Source: Erinaceus europaeus
Lineage: Eukaryota > Chordata > Mammalia > Eulipotyphla > Erinaceidae
Direction of reading: 5' to 3'
Assembly (NCBI RefSeq): GCF_950295315.1
Contig: NC_080171.1
Coordinates: 31,364,361-31,428,360, forward strand
Length of the DNA: 64,000 nucleotides
The notes beneath the pieces were generated by a model. The model had not been told where the DNA came from. It worked only from the letters and a program-made list of their open reading frames with translations, and ran no database searches. The position numbers and the translations under genes are program-made. Positions within the stretch are counted from its first letter, which is position 1. Each line of letters starts with the position of its first letter. Of the stretch, positions 45,508-63,934 are shown in pieces.

Positions 45508-45620
45508 CAGGGGTAGATAGCATAATGGTTATGCAAAGAGACTCTCAAGCCTGAGGCTATTAAGTCCCAGGTTCAATCCCCAGAACCACCAGAGCTGATC
45601 AGTGCTGTTTTTTAAAAAAG
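45508..45620 (+). repeat. T3 SINE
   Basis: ggggtagatagcataatggt head; the last repeat but one before the CpG island. Confidence 0.86.
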
Positions 45621-45621
45621 G

Positions 45622-45738
45622 TGAGAAAGACCACAGCACTCAAGTCCCCTTCAATGTGCTGGGAGCCGGGCTCGAACTTGGATGGCGCACGTGGCAGCGC
45701 CGCGCACTACCCAAGCGAGCTATTCCGCGGGCTTCTCA
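45622..45738 (-). repeat. T5 SINE at CpG island edge
   Basis: Best-preserved T5: gagccgggctcgaacttgga and cgcacgtggcagcgccgcgc. Its CpGs are retained, perhaps because it lies next to the unmethylated island. Confidence 0.65.
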
Positions 45739-46170
45739 GATAAGCCGCGGCTACACTACGTGCTCGGGCCGCTGGCCCCAGAGACGCGGAGTGGGAAGGC
45801 AGGAAAGGCTTCAGCAGGGTCCGCACGGACGGCCTGGTCCTCCCGGGGTGCGGACTCAGCGCCCCGCCCGTGTCCCCGGGGATCCCGCCCAAGCGGAGGC
45901 GGAAAGCGCCGGCTGCGCCGCCCGGCCCGGCCTGGCCTTCGCCTCACCGGCCCGTTAGTGACCGCCGCGCAGGCCGGGCGGTGGGGGGGGTGCTGGGGAC
46001 GCAGCGAGACGCGAGTGTGGACGACAGGGACGGGGACATTCGTAAGTGGCACCGACCTGGGCGTCCCGCCTTCCACGCACGCAGCAGCGGTTCCCGGGCC
46101 GCGAGGCTGAGAGAACAGGAACCGCCGCGGTGCGCGCGCCCCGGCCTCTTTTTGCCTCTTCCCGCCCGAT

Positions 46171-46178
46171 TTTGGCGC
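46171..46178. promoter_or_regulatory. E2F-like site
   Basis: tttggcgc fits the TTTSSCGC consensus on the RMI1 side of the island. E2F control would suit a replication-repair gene. Single-motif evidence only. Confidence 0.4.
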
Positions 46179-46287
46179 GCACTCGCGCCCCTCCTTCTAA
46201 CCCGTAAGTACGCCTCCCGGCCCAGAAAACGCCCCCTCAACCCTCCCCCCGCCCCACGCGGTGCGCGTGCTCGAGGCAGCATTCAGA

Positions 46288-46297
46288 TCTCGCGAGA
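46288..46297. promoter_or_regulatory. TCTCGCGAGA promoter palindrome
   Basis: A perfect palindromic CGCG motif of the kind bound by BANP and reported for ZBTB33 in CpG-island promoters. It sits between the inferred HNRNPK start and the region where RMI1 transcription should begin, so it may serve both directions. Confidence 0.75.
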
Positions 46298-46324
46298 TAC
46301 TCCCCCCTTCTCCGTCTCCCGTTA

Positions 46325-46450
46325 GTGAGTGCGCGAACGATAGAGGAGGAGGGCGCTCCAGGCGAAAGCACTGCAGACGCCATTATCCTCTGTTTCTCTG
46401 CCGCACCAACCTCGGCGTCTTGCCTAGTCCTGCTTGTGTGCGGCCCGTAG
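46325..46450 (+). other. HNRNPK: HNRNPK 5' non-coding exon 1
   Basis: The stretch containing gacgccattatcctctgttt and ending cggcccgtag before GTAATT strongly resembles the mammalian HNRNPK 5' UTR, which reads on directly into 'gctactgcag', the start of exon 2 here. The donor is at 46451. The 5' end is a guess about 30 bp downstream of the TCTCGCGAGA palindrome. A YY1-like gccattat lies inside the exon at 46379-46386. Confidence 0.75.
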
Positions 46451-46649
46451 GTAATTGGGGTGATTTGGGACTTGGAATATTGAGGGCTCAGGCAGGAATT
46501 TGACCTCGCCGAAGGCTGCCTCGACTATTTTCAAGCCGGTTTTTTTTTTTTTCTCCTGGGGCCCTGAGAGGCCTTCCAGCCTGAAGGGAGGCGCCGGCGG
46601 GGGGCGGGGCCGTCACCTCCTCCGACGTCTTGATTGACGCAGCCCTGAG

Positions 46650-46695
46650 CCAATCGTTTGGCCCTCGCGCCACCGCTGAGGCTCGGGCTGCCAAT
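46650..46695. promoter_or_regulatory. Paired CCAAT boxes
   Basis: Two ccaatcg elements (46650-46656 and 46691-46697), 41 bp apart, with a tgacg half-site just upstream (46635). They precede the possible alternative HNRNPK first exon. Confidence 0.45.
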
Positions 46696-46754
46696 CGGGC
46701 GCGACGGTGGGGTAGGCGAGCGCGGGGAGGCGGGGGAGGACGGCGGAGGCCTGC

Positions 46755-46821
46755 GTTAGTTCTCTGTCTAGCTGTGACCGGCTGAGGCGGCGCGGCGGCT
46801 CGGAAACGTCGGCTTCGCTTG
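46755..46821 (+). other. HNRNPK: Possible alternative HNRNPK first exon
   Basis: A GC-rich segment ending ggcttcgcttg is followed by a usable donor (GTAAAA at 46822). It lies 60-110 bp downstream of two CCAAT boxes (46650-46654 and 46691-46695), the spacing expected of a promoter and its start. This is inferred from sequence only and could be ordinary intron 1. Confidence 0.35.
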
Positions 46822-48241
46822 GTAAAAGAGCCGGGTTGGGCGTGAAGTGGGTGAGGGTCGGAGACCGATTTCCCCGCTAGGGAGGGGGGCAGCTTTTTTA
46901 AGGGGGGTGGCGGGGAAGCCTGCTGGTTGGCCGGTTTGTCGAGCGGGAACGTTGCCCGTCTACCCTCCCCCCCTTCTCCGCCATTTCCCCGAGCGCAGAT
47001 CCGCAGTCTCGGCCCTGCGTTGCTGAGGCTCCGGGCGACGGCGAGGCGCGTGTCCCCAGGACGAGGTGGGGTGGGGGGGCCGAGTGGGAGGCCGGGGCGG
47101 CGGGACCCCGGGGCGGCGGGAAGGGCGGCCCTCTCGCCCTTTGTGTGGGCCCGGCCGCGCCTCAGCGGCCCGGGTTGGGGCCGCGGCCCGCTTGGGGGGG
47201 GGGGGCGGGCAGCCAGGAGGCTTTTGTCTGTCCCGCGGCGGGTGGGGGTGCGGGGCTGAGGCCGCGTGGTGTGTGGGGGAGGGGGCGCTCGGCTCCGCCT
47301 CGGAGCACGTCGTCGCCATTACGCGGCCGCCATTTCCTGTCGGCTCCGGCTGAGCGGCGGCCCGGGGCTAGCTCGGCGCCTGTTGCTCGGTGGAGCCCGG
47401 CCCCAGCCGGGGGGGTGGGGGGGCGGCTTAACGGCGATCACCTTCTGTAGAGGGTGAGTGGCGGGGGCGCCAGTGCTGCAAATACACCCCGGCGTGCATT
47501 GGTGGCCCCACACTGGGAACCTCTTTCTCCAGGAAATACCCGGCTGTTTAGCCGAGTGATGGGCCCGGAGAGTGTTTTTGTCTCGAAGTTAAGAGAACAG
47601 CTCCGTGCGCTGCACGCGTGAGGGGAGGGGTGAGCGGGGCTTGAATCCAGCGGGCTCCTGCTAACAGGCCGATTGCTTTGCATATCACTAGCCTGGTATT
47701 ACGGATATAATTGTTAGGTTATACAACCGCCTCGACCTAATTTTAAAACGTCCCGCTAGTGACGTTTTTTGTTGTTTTTTTTTTTTAACAGGGTTGTTGG
47801 GGCCCCGTTAATTCTTTTTGTTCGTTGTGGGGGGGGGCGGCAGCGCTGGCAGCTTGGAGCAGCTCCGGCTTCAGGCTATTGATATGAATCCCTTGGGTTG
47901 TTTGGCCTGATTATTGAAATGTGGCTCGGCCTTAGGCTTCATCTTTGCCGCGATGAATGGCGATTTAACATTTTCACGAGAAGACAAATTTTGGGTCTTA
48001 AGAGTTTTTATTTTCAGGACAATATTTTCGTCGGCGTGTTAATGCTTCTTTATAAAGAAGTAGTTATCGTGGTATATGGATAGTGTTTCTCTCCCTCTTT
48101 TTTTTTTTTTTTTGCAAGACATTGCTCTTAAAACCCAAAAGCAAAAATTGAATTTAAAAGTTGGTCGTCATTGTGTTCTGTTTATCTCGTATTCAGTAAT
48201 GAAGTGGGAAGCAAAACTGACTTGTGTTTATGTATATATAG

Positions 48242-48315
48242 GCTACTGCAGCATTAGAGTGTCACTTGGTCCCGCCCAGAACACTTCAGTTCTGATCTGC
48301 AAGTGTATATAACTG
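48242..48315 (+). other. HNRNPK: HNRNPK 5' non-coding exon 2
   Basis: Acceptor tatatag at 48240-48241, exon beginning gctactgcagcattag, donor GTACGT at 48316. Base order matches the mammalian 5' UTR segment between exon 1 and the ATG exon. It contains no ATG. Confidence 0.85.
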
Positions 48316-48418
48316 GTACGTTCTAGAAATGAAGTCATTCCTTTGCTTTTTTGGAATGCCTAGCAAGATCATAGCTTACTTTCCGGTAAGCTAAGTGCAA
48401 TGGTCTGTTTCTCTGCAG

Positions 48419-56101
<7,683 letters not shown>

Positions 56102-56127
56102 TGCAAGATATTTTTTCTTTTTTATAG

Positions 56128-56158
56128 TGTGAAGCAGTATTCTGGAAAGTTTTTCTAA
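56128..56158 (+). CDS. HNRNPK: HNRNPK terminal exon, distal acceptor
   Basis: The stretch ttttttatagtgtgaagcag is repeated 60 bp after the first terminal acceptor. Use of this one encodes SVKQYSGKFF and stops at 56156-56158, giving 463 codons, the length of the other known mammalian isoform. Confidence 0.85.
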
Positions 56159-56584
56159 GACTAGTGAAGAACTGAAGGAGTCCTGCACCTTTTTTTTTTT
56201 ATCTGCTTCTGTTTAAAAAGCCAACATTCCTCTGCTTCATAGGTGTTCTGCATTTGAGGTGTAGTGAAATCTTTGCTGTTCACCAGATGTAATGTTTTAG
56301 TTCCTTACAAATAGGGTGGGGGGGGGAAGGGCGTGCAAAAACTAACCTTGAAATTTTGAAACAGCAGCAGAGTGAGTGAATTTACTTTTTGTTCATTGTT
56401 GGTGGTTATAAGAAAAATTCCCCCCATGTAATTATTGTGAACACTTTGCTTTTGTGGTCACTGTAATGTTGGGGGTGGGTGGGACAGGGAAGAAAAGCTA
56501 ACAGTCCACATGTCCCTGGTATTCTATTCAGAGCAGTGTGCAGAATGTAATGCTCTTTTGTAAGAAACATTTTATGATTTTTAA

Positions 56585-56590
56585 AATAAA
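56585..56590 (+). promoter_or_regulatory. HNRNPK: HNRNPK poly(A) signal
   Basis: Canonical AATAAA about 430 bp after the distal stop codon, followed by a T-rich, GT-containing stretch (tatttttggtggtcattttt) suitable as a downstream element. Confidence 0.75.
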
Positions 56591-56610
56591 TTTAGTGAAC
56601 CTATTTTTGG

Positions 56611-57940
56611 TGGTCATTTTTTTTAAAGACGGTCATTTTTCAAATGGCTGAGTTCCGTAGCCCACCCCCCAAACTAAACACTAAGTTTGATTTTCAGCTC
56701 CTCTGTTGGATATAGATAACATCTCTTGGTTATAGGCAAAATACCTTGACAAATTCAGTTCTGGTGATTTCTTTGATGGTTTGAAATTTCATTGCTTGGG
56801 GAGAAACTCCATCATACATATACATGCTTATAATAAGCTGGGGAATTTTCTTTTTTGCAAATGCTTGCCCCTACTTGGGAACAGTTTTCTATCTATGTTA
56901 GTAGTTGTGAAGACGAACCAAGGTGTGGGAAGCAATACAAGTTGAGTAATGGTATAAATCTATACCTAGAAGCCTAATGGCAGCAAGTTTTACTATTAAT
57001 ATTACTTGGTTATGGAAGTGACTGCTAAATATATTCCAATTATTTTTTACTAGATAATTTCTCACCTATAGAACTTAACTGTCAGCCTGCTAGTGTTTAT
57101 TAGTTAAACTTTGTAAAATATATATATATTCTTGTTTTTCCATTGTATGCAAAATGAAAGAAAAAGATGTACCATTTTTTCTGTTGTATGTTGAATTATG
57201 TAGGAAATGTTTTGTGAGCAATTCAAAAAAAAAGATGAAAAAATTCCTGTGGATGTTTTGTGTAGTATCTTGGCCGTTTGTACTGATAATATAAAAAGTT
57301 CACTTCCAAATAAAATTCCCTTCATGCTAGAGTTGATGTGTGCCCAATTTGAACAAAGGTTGATTGACTGTAAAAAAATTTTTAAATGTTCCTCTTGTTA
57401 GGAAATACATTAATCTTAAATGTTATGTGTGAAGTATTTTTCAAGTCTGGTATATCAAAATTCTAATGGTTAAACTCAATTTTGTTCAAAAATTAACAAT
57501 AATGACAGTCAGTTACTAACCCTTAGAGGAGCATCCCTGATTAAAACACATAAAGTGGTCAAAATTTGTAACATTAGCTGGACATTTTCATTTGCCTTTT
57601 GAACACATGAGCCTATTAAACATGGATAGTAACCCACCCAGCAGAGCATGCATGCATGCCTTTCTGTAAGAATCCAGGTTCTGAATCATGCAGGTGTGGA
57701 AGCTGGTGGCAGCCAAAAAAAATACTAGAGAGAAATACGTGGCATTCATTGGCAAATTGGGGTCAATGCTTTGGTGGGGCAAAGTTAAGACTAGATAAAC
57801 TGCCTAAAATTTAGTAAATCATATGTATGTAGCCTGGTGTACAAAATCTTAAATTTTCAACAAGCAGCTTGGAATAGCTGGCAGAGCACTGTATCACAGA
57901 TGTTATGGCTGGTCTTGTGTAATATAAATGTTTAAAATTA
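56611..57940. other. HNRNPK downstream region, no repeat recognised
   Basis: AT-rich and SINE-free; may include an extended 3' UTR ending near the AATAAA at 57309. Confidence 0.5.
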
Positions 57941-57941
57941 G

Positions 57942-58340
57942 GGGAAACTGCATGATAATTCAAGAAGCCCATACATGAAACTCCCAAATTCCAGGTTCAA
58001 TCCCTCCATACCACTAAGACAGGTCCTGTGGAGAGAAGTAGAACAGTGCTATAGACACTCCTCTACACCATACTCTTTTCCCCCCCAAAAAAAAAAGAAA
58101 AACCTCTGGAAGCAGTTAAATGCAGGCATAAAGTCCAAGTAACTTAAATATAAATACATGTAAATATGAAAATACACTTTTCAACACAAAACCAGAGGGT
58201 AGGAGAGCATGATTTACAGTAAAATGGGACTGAAGAGTAGCTCACTTGGATATGTGCTGCTTTGCCATGTGCATGACGCAATTTTGAGTCCCACCACACT
58301 TAAGCTTTGGTGCTGTGATCTCTTACTCCTATGGGGGGGG
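57942..58340 (+). repeat. Old SINE remnants
   Basis: Two diverged pieces: 57942-58085 (aattccaggttcaatccctc, T3-like) and 58225-58336 (gtgctgctttgccatgtgca, T5-like). Confidence 0.4.
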
Positions 58341-58573
58341 GGGAAATGCAATAAAATCAAGGTGTAGTTGACAATGCTTAACTAAAATACTAATGATTAA
58401 AAATAACACAATTTCAGGGGTTCACAGGTTAGATTTACATTTTGAAAGAATGATCAGTTCATTTTATTTAAAGCAGTCAAATGTCAGAATAAGGGTGTTT
58501 AGTATATATAATGCAGCACACTTTCCTGAGCACTTTGAATTTGGCTATATCATAAGTCAGCTAAAAAAAAAAA

Positions 58574-58745
58574 ATGGGGCAGGTGGTGACACATCTGGTT
58601 GAGTGCGCTTATTAGAATCACAAGGTCCCAGCCTCAAGCCCCCAGTCCCTACCTGCAGGTGGAGAGCTTTGTGAGTGGTGACATGGTGCTGCAGATGTCT
58701 TTACCTCTCCCACTCCATTTCTGGCTGTCTCTAGCCAATAAAAGT
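58574..58745 (+). repeat. T2 SINE
   Basis: ggcaggtggtgacacatctg head; tail ccaataaaag. Confidence 0.83.
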
Positions 58746-58763
58746 TTTTTTGGTTTTTTCCTG

Positions 58764-59078
58764 TTTTTTTTTTTTTTTGCCTCCAGGGTTATTGCTGGGG
58801 CTCAGTGCCTGCACTACGAATCCGCTGCTCCTGGAGGCTAATTTTCCCATTTTGTTACCCTTGTGCTTGTAGTTGTTATTGTCATAAACGTTGTTGGATA
58901 GGACAGAGAGAAATGGAGAGAGGAGAGGAGGAAAGATAGACACCTGCAGACCTGCTTCACCACTCACAAAGCTTTCCACCTGCAGGTGGGGAGCCAGGGG
59001 CTCGACCTGGGACCTTGCACCGGCCCTTGCGCTTTGCGCCATGTGCGCTTGACCCGCTGCGCTACTGCCCGACTCCCA
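58764..59078 (-). repeat. T1 SINE, long variant
   Basis: Antisense; tgcctccagggttattgctg start, cgctgcgctactgcccgact end. Confidence 0.9.
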
Positions 59079-59414
59079 CCCCCCCCCCTTTTTTTTTTAA
59101 GTTAAGCATGGGTGTAACTGCTATGCTGGAGACCTAATGAGAAGCTCTGACATATAAGTCCTGCACTACCCACTAGTCACTTTCCCAGCACCTAAAAAAA
59201 AAAAAAAATGTGTTTTTAGCTTACCATTTGAAAGGTATTTATTTTTCAGAAATGAATTAAAATCCTTTACCTACACATTTTAATGTCTTGGCCTTTGTAT
59301 TGTAAAATAATTGGGTCAATAAGTGTAAAACCTTGAGTCACTAATAGCATTGGACTATTTAAGGACCAAGTCTTATAGGAAAATAACTTTTAAACCATTT
59401 CAGTAGTTTATCTT

Positions 59415-59564
59415 TTTTTTTTTAAGCTTTATTTATTCATGAAGAAGATAGGAGAGAGAGAAAGAAGCAGATATCACTCTGATACATGTGCTGCCGGGGA
59501 CTGAACTCAGGACCTCATGCTTGAGAGTCCAGTGCTCCATCCACTGTGCAACCCCCAGGACCAC
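59415..59564 (-). repeat. T4 SINE
   Basis: Antisense; ends tgcaacccccaggacca. Confidence 0.85.
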
Positions 59565-59793
59565 TCAGTAGTTTACCTTACAATGGCAGCATCAATACTC
59601 AAAATGGAATTAGTATGCTTCAGATAACAGGGAATTTGCTTAATGTTGCTACTGAAGACATCCACTTTTTTTCTTTAGATGAATGAGAACTTTGCTGTTA
59701 ATTAGATTGAGTTTTATTTTATTAACTTCATAGCCACTTTTCAGAGAGGATACAGCACAGCACTATCTTGCCATTGCACCTCCCATGTGTCTG

Positions 59794-60313
59794 GTTTATC
59801 TATCTCTTCATTTAGCTCCCTTATGTCTTTACTGATTTTCTTCCTGGATGATCTGTCAAGTTGAGAGAGTGGGGTGTTGAAGTCCCCTACTATGATTGTG
59901 TTACTGTTAATATATTGCTGTAGCTCTTTCAGTAGAAGTTTGATGTATTTAGATGGCTTCTCATTGGGTGCATAGATATTAATAATTGTTAAGTCCTCTT
60001 GATTGACTGATCCTCTGAGCATTAAGTAGTGTCCATTCCTATCTTTTTTAATCTTATCTATTTTAAAGTCTATAATGTCAGATATGAGAATAGCTGTTCC
60101 TGCCCTTTTTTGTGGGCCATTGGCTTAAATGATAGTTTTCCATCCTTTCACTTTAAGTCTGTGTTTGTCTTGTTGCGTTAGGTGAGTTTCCTGTAGACAA
60201 CATATTGTTGGGTTGTGTTTTCTGATCCATCTTCCTACTCTGTGTCTTTTAATAGGTGAATTCAGGCCATTGACATTTATTGATATCAAAGATTGAAGAT
60301 ATTTTAACGCCAT
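59794..60313 (-). pseudogene. L1 ORF2 endonuclease domain (truncated, one stop)
   Basis: Starts MALKYLQSLISINVNGLNSP with the apurinic-endonuclease-like motifs CCLQETHL and, after a TAA at about 60125-60127, IINIYAPNE and IIVGDFNTPL in the same frame. The frame ends at the 3' truncation point of the insertion. Confidence 0.88.
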
Positions 60314-60366
60314 TCTTGTAGAGTTTTAGAGTGTTTTGATATATGTTCTATTTGTGGTGGTCTGGT

Positions 60367-61312
60367 TTATAGGAAACCTTTCAGAACTTCTTTCAACTGT
60401 TGCTTGTCTGAGAAGGTTTTGATGCTTCCATCTAGTCTGAATGACAATCTAGCAGGATATAGTATTCTTGGCTGAAAGCCTTTCTCATTGAGCACTCGAT
60501 AGATATCTTGCCATTCTCTTCTGGCCTGTAGTGTTTGTATGGAGAAGTCTGCTGCTAATCTTATGGGTTTTCCTTTGTAGATGACTCTTTGTTTTTCTCT
60601 TGCAGCCTTGAGGATCCTTTCTTTATCCTTATTCCTTTCCAATCTAAGTATGACATGTCTTGGTGTCTTTAGGTCTGTGTTAATTCTGTTTGGGACCCTC
60701 TGGGCTTCTTGAATCTTTATGTCTTTGGTGTTGTCTAGACTAGAGAAATTTTCAGCTATTATGGCCTGGAGAACGCTTTCTTCCTCCCCTTCTCTTTCTT
60801 CCTCTGGTAAGCCAATAATGCGTATTATTGTTTCTTTTGAAGTCATCCCATAGGACTCTGTTATTGTTTTCAGCATCTCTTAATCTCTTTTTGAGATCTC
60901 TTACTTCTTTTTTAGTTGTCTCTAATTCATCCTCAATCTTGCTAATTCTGTCTTCAGCCTCATTGATTCTATTCTCTCTGCCCTCTACTGCTTTCTGGAG
61001 TTCATCTATTTTGTTGCCCTGCTCTGATACTGTTTTAGCTTGTTCAGCTAGTTGCCTTCTTAGCTCAGCAATTTCAGCTTTCAGCTCTCTAATAACCATG
61101 AGATTATTAGAATTTTCTTCCATATTCTCATTTGTTGTTCCTGCAGTTCTGATTACAATTTTTTCAAATTCTTTACTCACTCCTGTTATTATTTCCTTAG
61201 CTAATGTTTGGATGTTGAACTCGTTGTTTTGTGCTTCGCCCTCTGGAGGACTTTTAGCTGGACTCTTGTCCTGGTTCGAGTCTCCATTATTTTTTCTTGT
61301 TGTTTTAACCAT
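60367..61312 (-). pseudogene. L1 ORF1 (frameshifted)
   Basis: Nucleic-acid-binding chaperone of L1. Start MVKTTRKNNGDSNQDKSPAK, a long coiled coil (about residues 60-140, heptads around LKAEIAELRRQLAEQAKTV), then in another frame the RRM (ETIIRIIGLPEEE) and C-terminal domain (RHVILRLERNKDK, ARREWQDIYRVLNEKGFQP). The frames overlap at 60752-60876, so a single frameshift near 60870 breaks the gene. Confidence 0.9.
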
Positions 61313-61983
61313 TTTATATAAGTTAACAGTTTTTTCAATCCCTGAGTTGGAGTTCAGTGGTGTAAAAGCCTTTTTTTTTTTTTCCCCTGTAGGCTATGGT
61401 AGCCTGAGGGCTTTTAAACTATCAGTAGGCTTCTTGGCTTAATCAATGACTCCTGACCAAGAGATAAAGCAGGGTGTGGCAGAGATAATCCAGTGGTTAT
61501 GCAAAGAGACTTTCACAGCCCCTCAGCTATGCCACTGAGGTATAGGTCTTCTCCTGAGTTTCCGGGTTAGATCTCTGTGCCCTGGTGTCCCTCCCTGTTG
61601 CTGCTCCAGATTCTGAGGGTAGTAGCAATGGAGACTCAGAGTTGTACTTGGTGAGTCTCTGGGGAGTCCTTTCCTCCCTTCAGCTGTCCCCTTGTTGGTG
61701 GAGCAGACTGGAGGTGGTGTCTCCACTGACAAACTGTCGAACTGTTAGCAGTCACTTAATCTCTCCTTAGGCCCCTCTCTCCTCTCTGTCACCAGCCACG
61801 CGTGTTTGTACTCACGGGTGATTTACTGGGTTTCTGTGGTCATTCTAGTCCTGTCTTGTTTCAGTCCGGGTGGTCTCCTTTGGTATTCCTAGTTGATCCA
61901 GGAGAGGAGAGGAGAGGAGAGAAAGCGATCTGCTGCTCGTAGCTCCGCCTCCGGAAGTCGAATCCGCACCTCCCATGTGTCTG

Positions 61984-62480
61984 AACCTGTCACAGAACAA
62001 TGCAGATACCCTCTACTCAGACCCAAGCCCCCCCCCCTTTTTTTTTTGGAGTAAACTGAAAATACCAGCCAGCTACAACCTCATGCCTGAATTTTTGTCC
62101 AATTAAGGCTTCCCTGTCCTCCCCCACTCAATAGTTCTCTATTTCTCCCTGCTCTCCCAAACCTAGACCTGTAATCCCCAGGGCCTGTAATTGTAAGGTA
62201 AATGAAAGATATCACTAAGACCTCATACCTTTCAATCTTCTCTCAAGAGCTATTTCTTCTTTTTGATCATCCTATCCTTGTTTTTATGAAAGGGTCAAAC
62301 CCATTTGAAGGATAGGGGGACGTTAAGACGGCTGGTCAGACTGAAAGAAAAGGGAAAAAAAGGCTAGCCATTTTAATAGAGTGATTTCATAGAAGGTGCC
62401 AGCTAGGAGGACCCTCAGAGACCTCTCTAGGGGTTCAACCTGAGATAGGGAAAATTTAATAAGAGAACAGGAACTCCAGA
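61984..62480. other. No recognisable feature
   Basis: Intergenic unique sequence with a C9/T10 run at 62030-62048. Confidence 0.5.
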
Positions 62481-62775
62481 GGCCAGGAGGTGGCTTTTCT
62501 GGTCAAGTGTACATATTACCATGCTCAAGGACCCCAGGTTCCATGCCCCACAGCCCCATCTGCAGAGGGGAAGCTTCATAAGTGATAAAGCAAGTACTAC
62601 ATGTGTCTCTCTCTACCCCCTTCCCCTCTCAATTTCTCTCTCTTCTATCAAAGAGGAGGAGGAGGGGACCCACCTGAAAGGGGGACGCTTTACAAGCAGT
62701 GAAGCAGTGCTGCAGTTTCTCCATCTTTCTCCCCTTCTCCTCTCATTCTGTCTCTATCCAAAATAAATGTATAAA
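62481..62775 (+). repeat. T2 SINE followed by a partial second copy
   Basis: Full-length copy to about 62655, then after (gga)n a headless copy beginning cacctgaaagggggacgct. Confidence 0.75.
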
Positions 62776-62897
62776 TTCAAACCATGTGTTGACTAATTCT
62801 GCTCTCTTACTTTGCTTTCAAATCCTGCTCTCTACCTTTGCTTCCTTTCACCTGAGAGCATTACCCTAGTGAATCACTGGCACATGAATTCCTTATT

Positions 62898-63085
62898 TGG
62901 AGTCTGGTGGTGCACTTGATAAAAGACACATATCACCACAAGCAAGGAGCTGGGTTCAAGCCCCAGATTCCCACCTACTGGGTGGAGGGAGGGGAGCTTC
63001 ATAAGTATTGGAGCAGTGCTGCAAGTCTCTTTTGTCTCTTTGCCCACCCCTCTGTTTCTCATTCTCTATCAAAAGAGGAAAAGTG
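62898..63085 (+). repeat. T2 SINE
   Basis: ggagtctggtggtgcacttg head. Confidence 0.8.
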
Positions 63086-63167
63086 ATCACCAGGAGTAGA
63101 GGAGATGTCATTCTGGCACTGAACCTCAATGGTGACAAAATACATACATACATATATACATACAATT

Positions 63168-63512
63168 TCTTTTTTTTTTTTTTGCCTCCAGGGTTATTGT
63201 TGGGGTTTGGTGCCTGCACCACAAATCCACTGCTACTGAAGACTATTTTTTTCCTTTTTGTTGCCCCTGTTATTTTATTATTGTAAGGTAAATGTTATTG
63301 ATGTCATTGTTGTTGGATAGGACAGAGACAAATGGAGAGAGGAAAGGAAGACAAAGGGGGGAGAGAAAGATAGACACCTGCAGACCTGCTTCACCGCCTA
63401 TGAAGCGACTCCTCTGCAGGTGGGGAGCCAGGGCCTCAAACCAGGATCCTTCTACCAATCCTTGTGCTTTGCACCATGTGCACTTAACCCACTGAGCTGC
63501 CTCCCGACCCCC
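63168..63512 (-). repeat. T1 SINE, long variant
   Basis: Antisense; tgcctccagggttattgttg start. Confidence 0.88.
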
Positions 63513-63523
63513 ATACATATGAT

Positions 63524-63797
63524 TTTAAAAAAATTAGTATTTATTTATTTTCCCTTTTGTTGCCCTTGTTTTATTGTTGTAGTTATTGATGTCATCGTTG
63601 GATAGGACAGAGAGACATGGAGAGAGGAGGGGAAGACAGAGGGAGAGAAAGGTAGACACCTGCAGACCTGCTTTACTGCCTGTGAAGCAACTCCCTTGCA
63701 GGTGGGGCGCCAGGGGCTCCAACTGGAATCCTCAAGCAGGTCCTTGTGCTTCGCACCACATGCACTTAACCTGCTGCGCTACCTCCTGTCTCCCATA
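63524..63797 (-). repeat. T1 SINE
   Basis: Antisense; flanked by catacatatgatttt and catacataggattt, its likely target duplication. Confidence 0.87.
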
Positions 63798-63934
63798 CAT
63801 AGGATTTCTAACTCAGGCTTCCCTTTTAGGGACTTGATGTAAGACTTGATCAATCTAGAGGTAGAACAGAAATTTATATTATCCAGACATCTGTGGCTTT
63901 AGTTTTTGTTTTGTTTTGTTTTGTTTTAATGTTT

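Larger units (their letters stand above)
45700..47500. promoter_or_regulatory. CpG island, RMI1-HNRNPK bidirectional promoter
   Basis: About 1.8 kb of very GC- and CpG-rich sequence between divergent genes. Visible elements include the palindrome TCTCGCGAGA at 46288-46297, an E2F-type tttggcgc at 46171-46178, CCAAT boxes at 46650 and 46691, and a gccgccatttcctgt YY1/ETS-like cluster near 47328. RMI1 exon 1 should begin on the minus strand just below 46.3 kb, but I could not fix its donor. Confidence 0.9.
56102..56610 (+). other. HNRNPK: HNRNPK 3' UTR
   Basis: Repeat-free sequence after the stop, ending about 20 bp past the AATAAA at 56585-56590. Downstream sequence to about 57.4 kb is also SINE-free and contains a second AATAAA (57309-57314), so a longer 3' UTR is possible. 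Confidence 0.75.
59794..61965 (-). mobile_element. L1 insertion: 5' UTR, ORF1 and endonuclease only
   Basis: A 2172-bp minus-strand L1 bounded by the perfect 18-bp duplication gcacctcccatgtgtctg (59776-59793 and 61966-61983). It holds about 650 bp of 5' UTR, ORF1, and the first roughly 170 codons of ORF2, then stops without poly(A). Reverse transcriptase is absent. Low decay suggests a fairly recent insertion. Confidence 0.88.

Noticed and set aside
45602..46325. Several 100-150 codon frames on both strands in the CpG island
   Set aside because: GC-rich sequence lacks stop codons by chance; the frames are mutually overlapping, Arg/Pro/Gly-rich and without domains.
46927..47450. Overlapping frames of 95-119 codons on both strands
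   Set aside because: Same GC-driven lack of stops; the position is HNRNPK intron 1.
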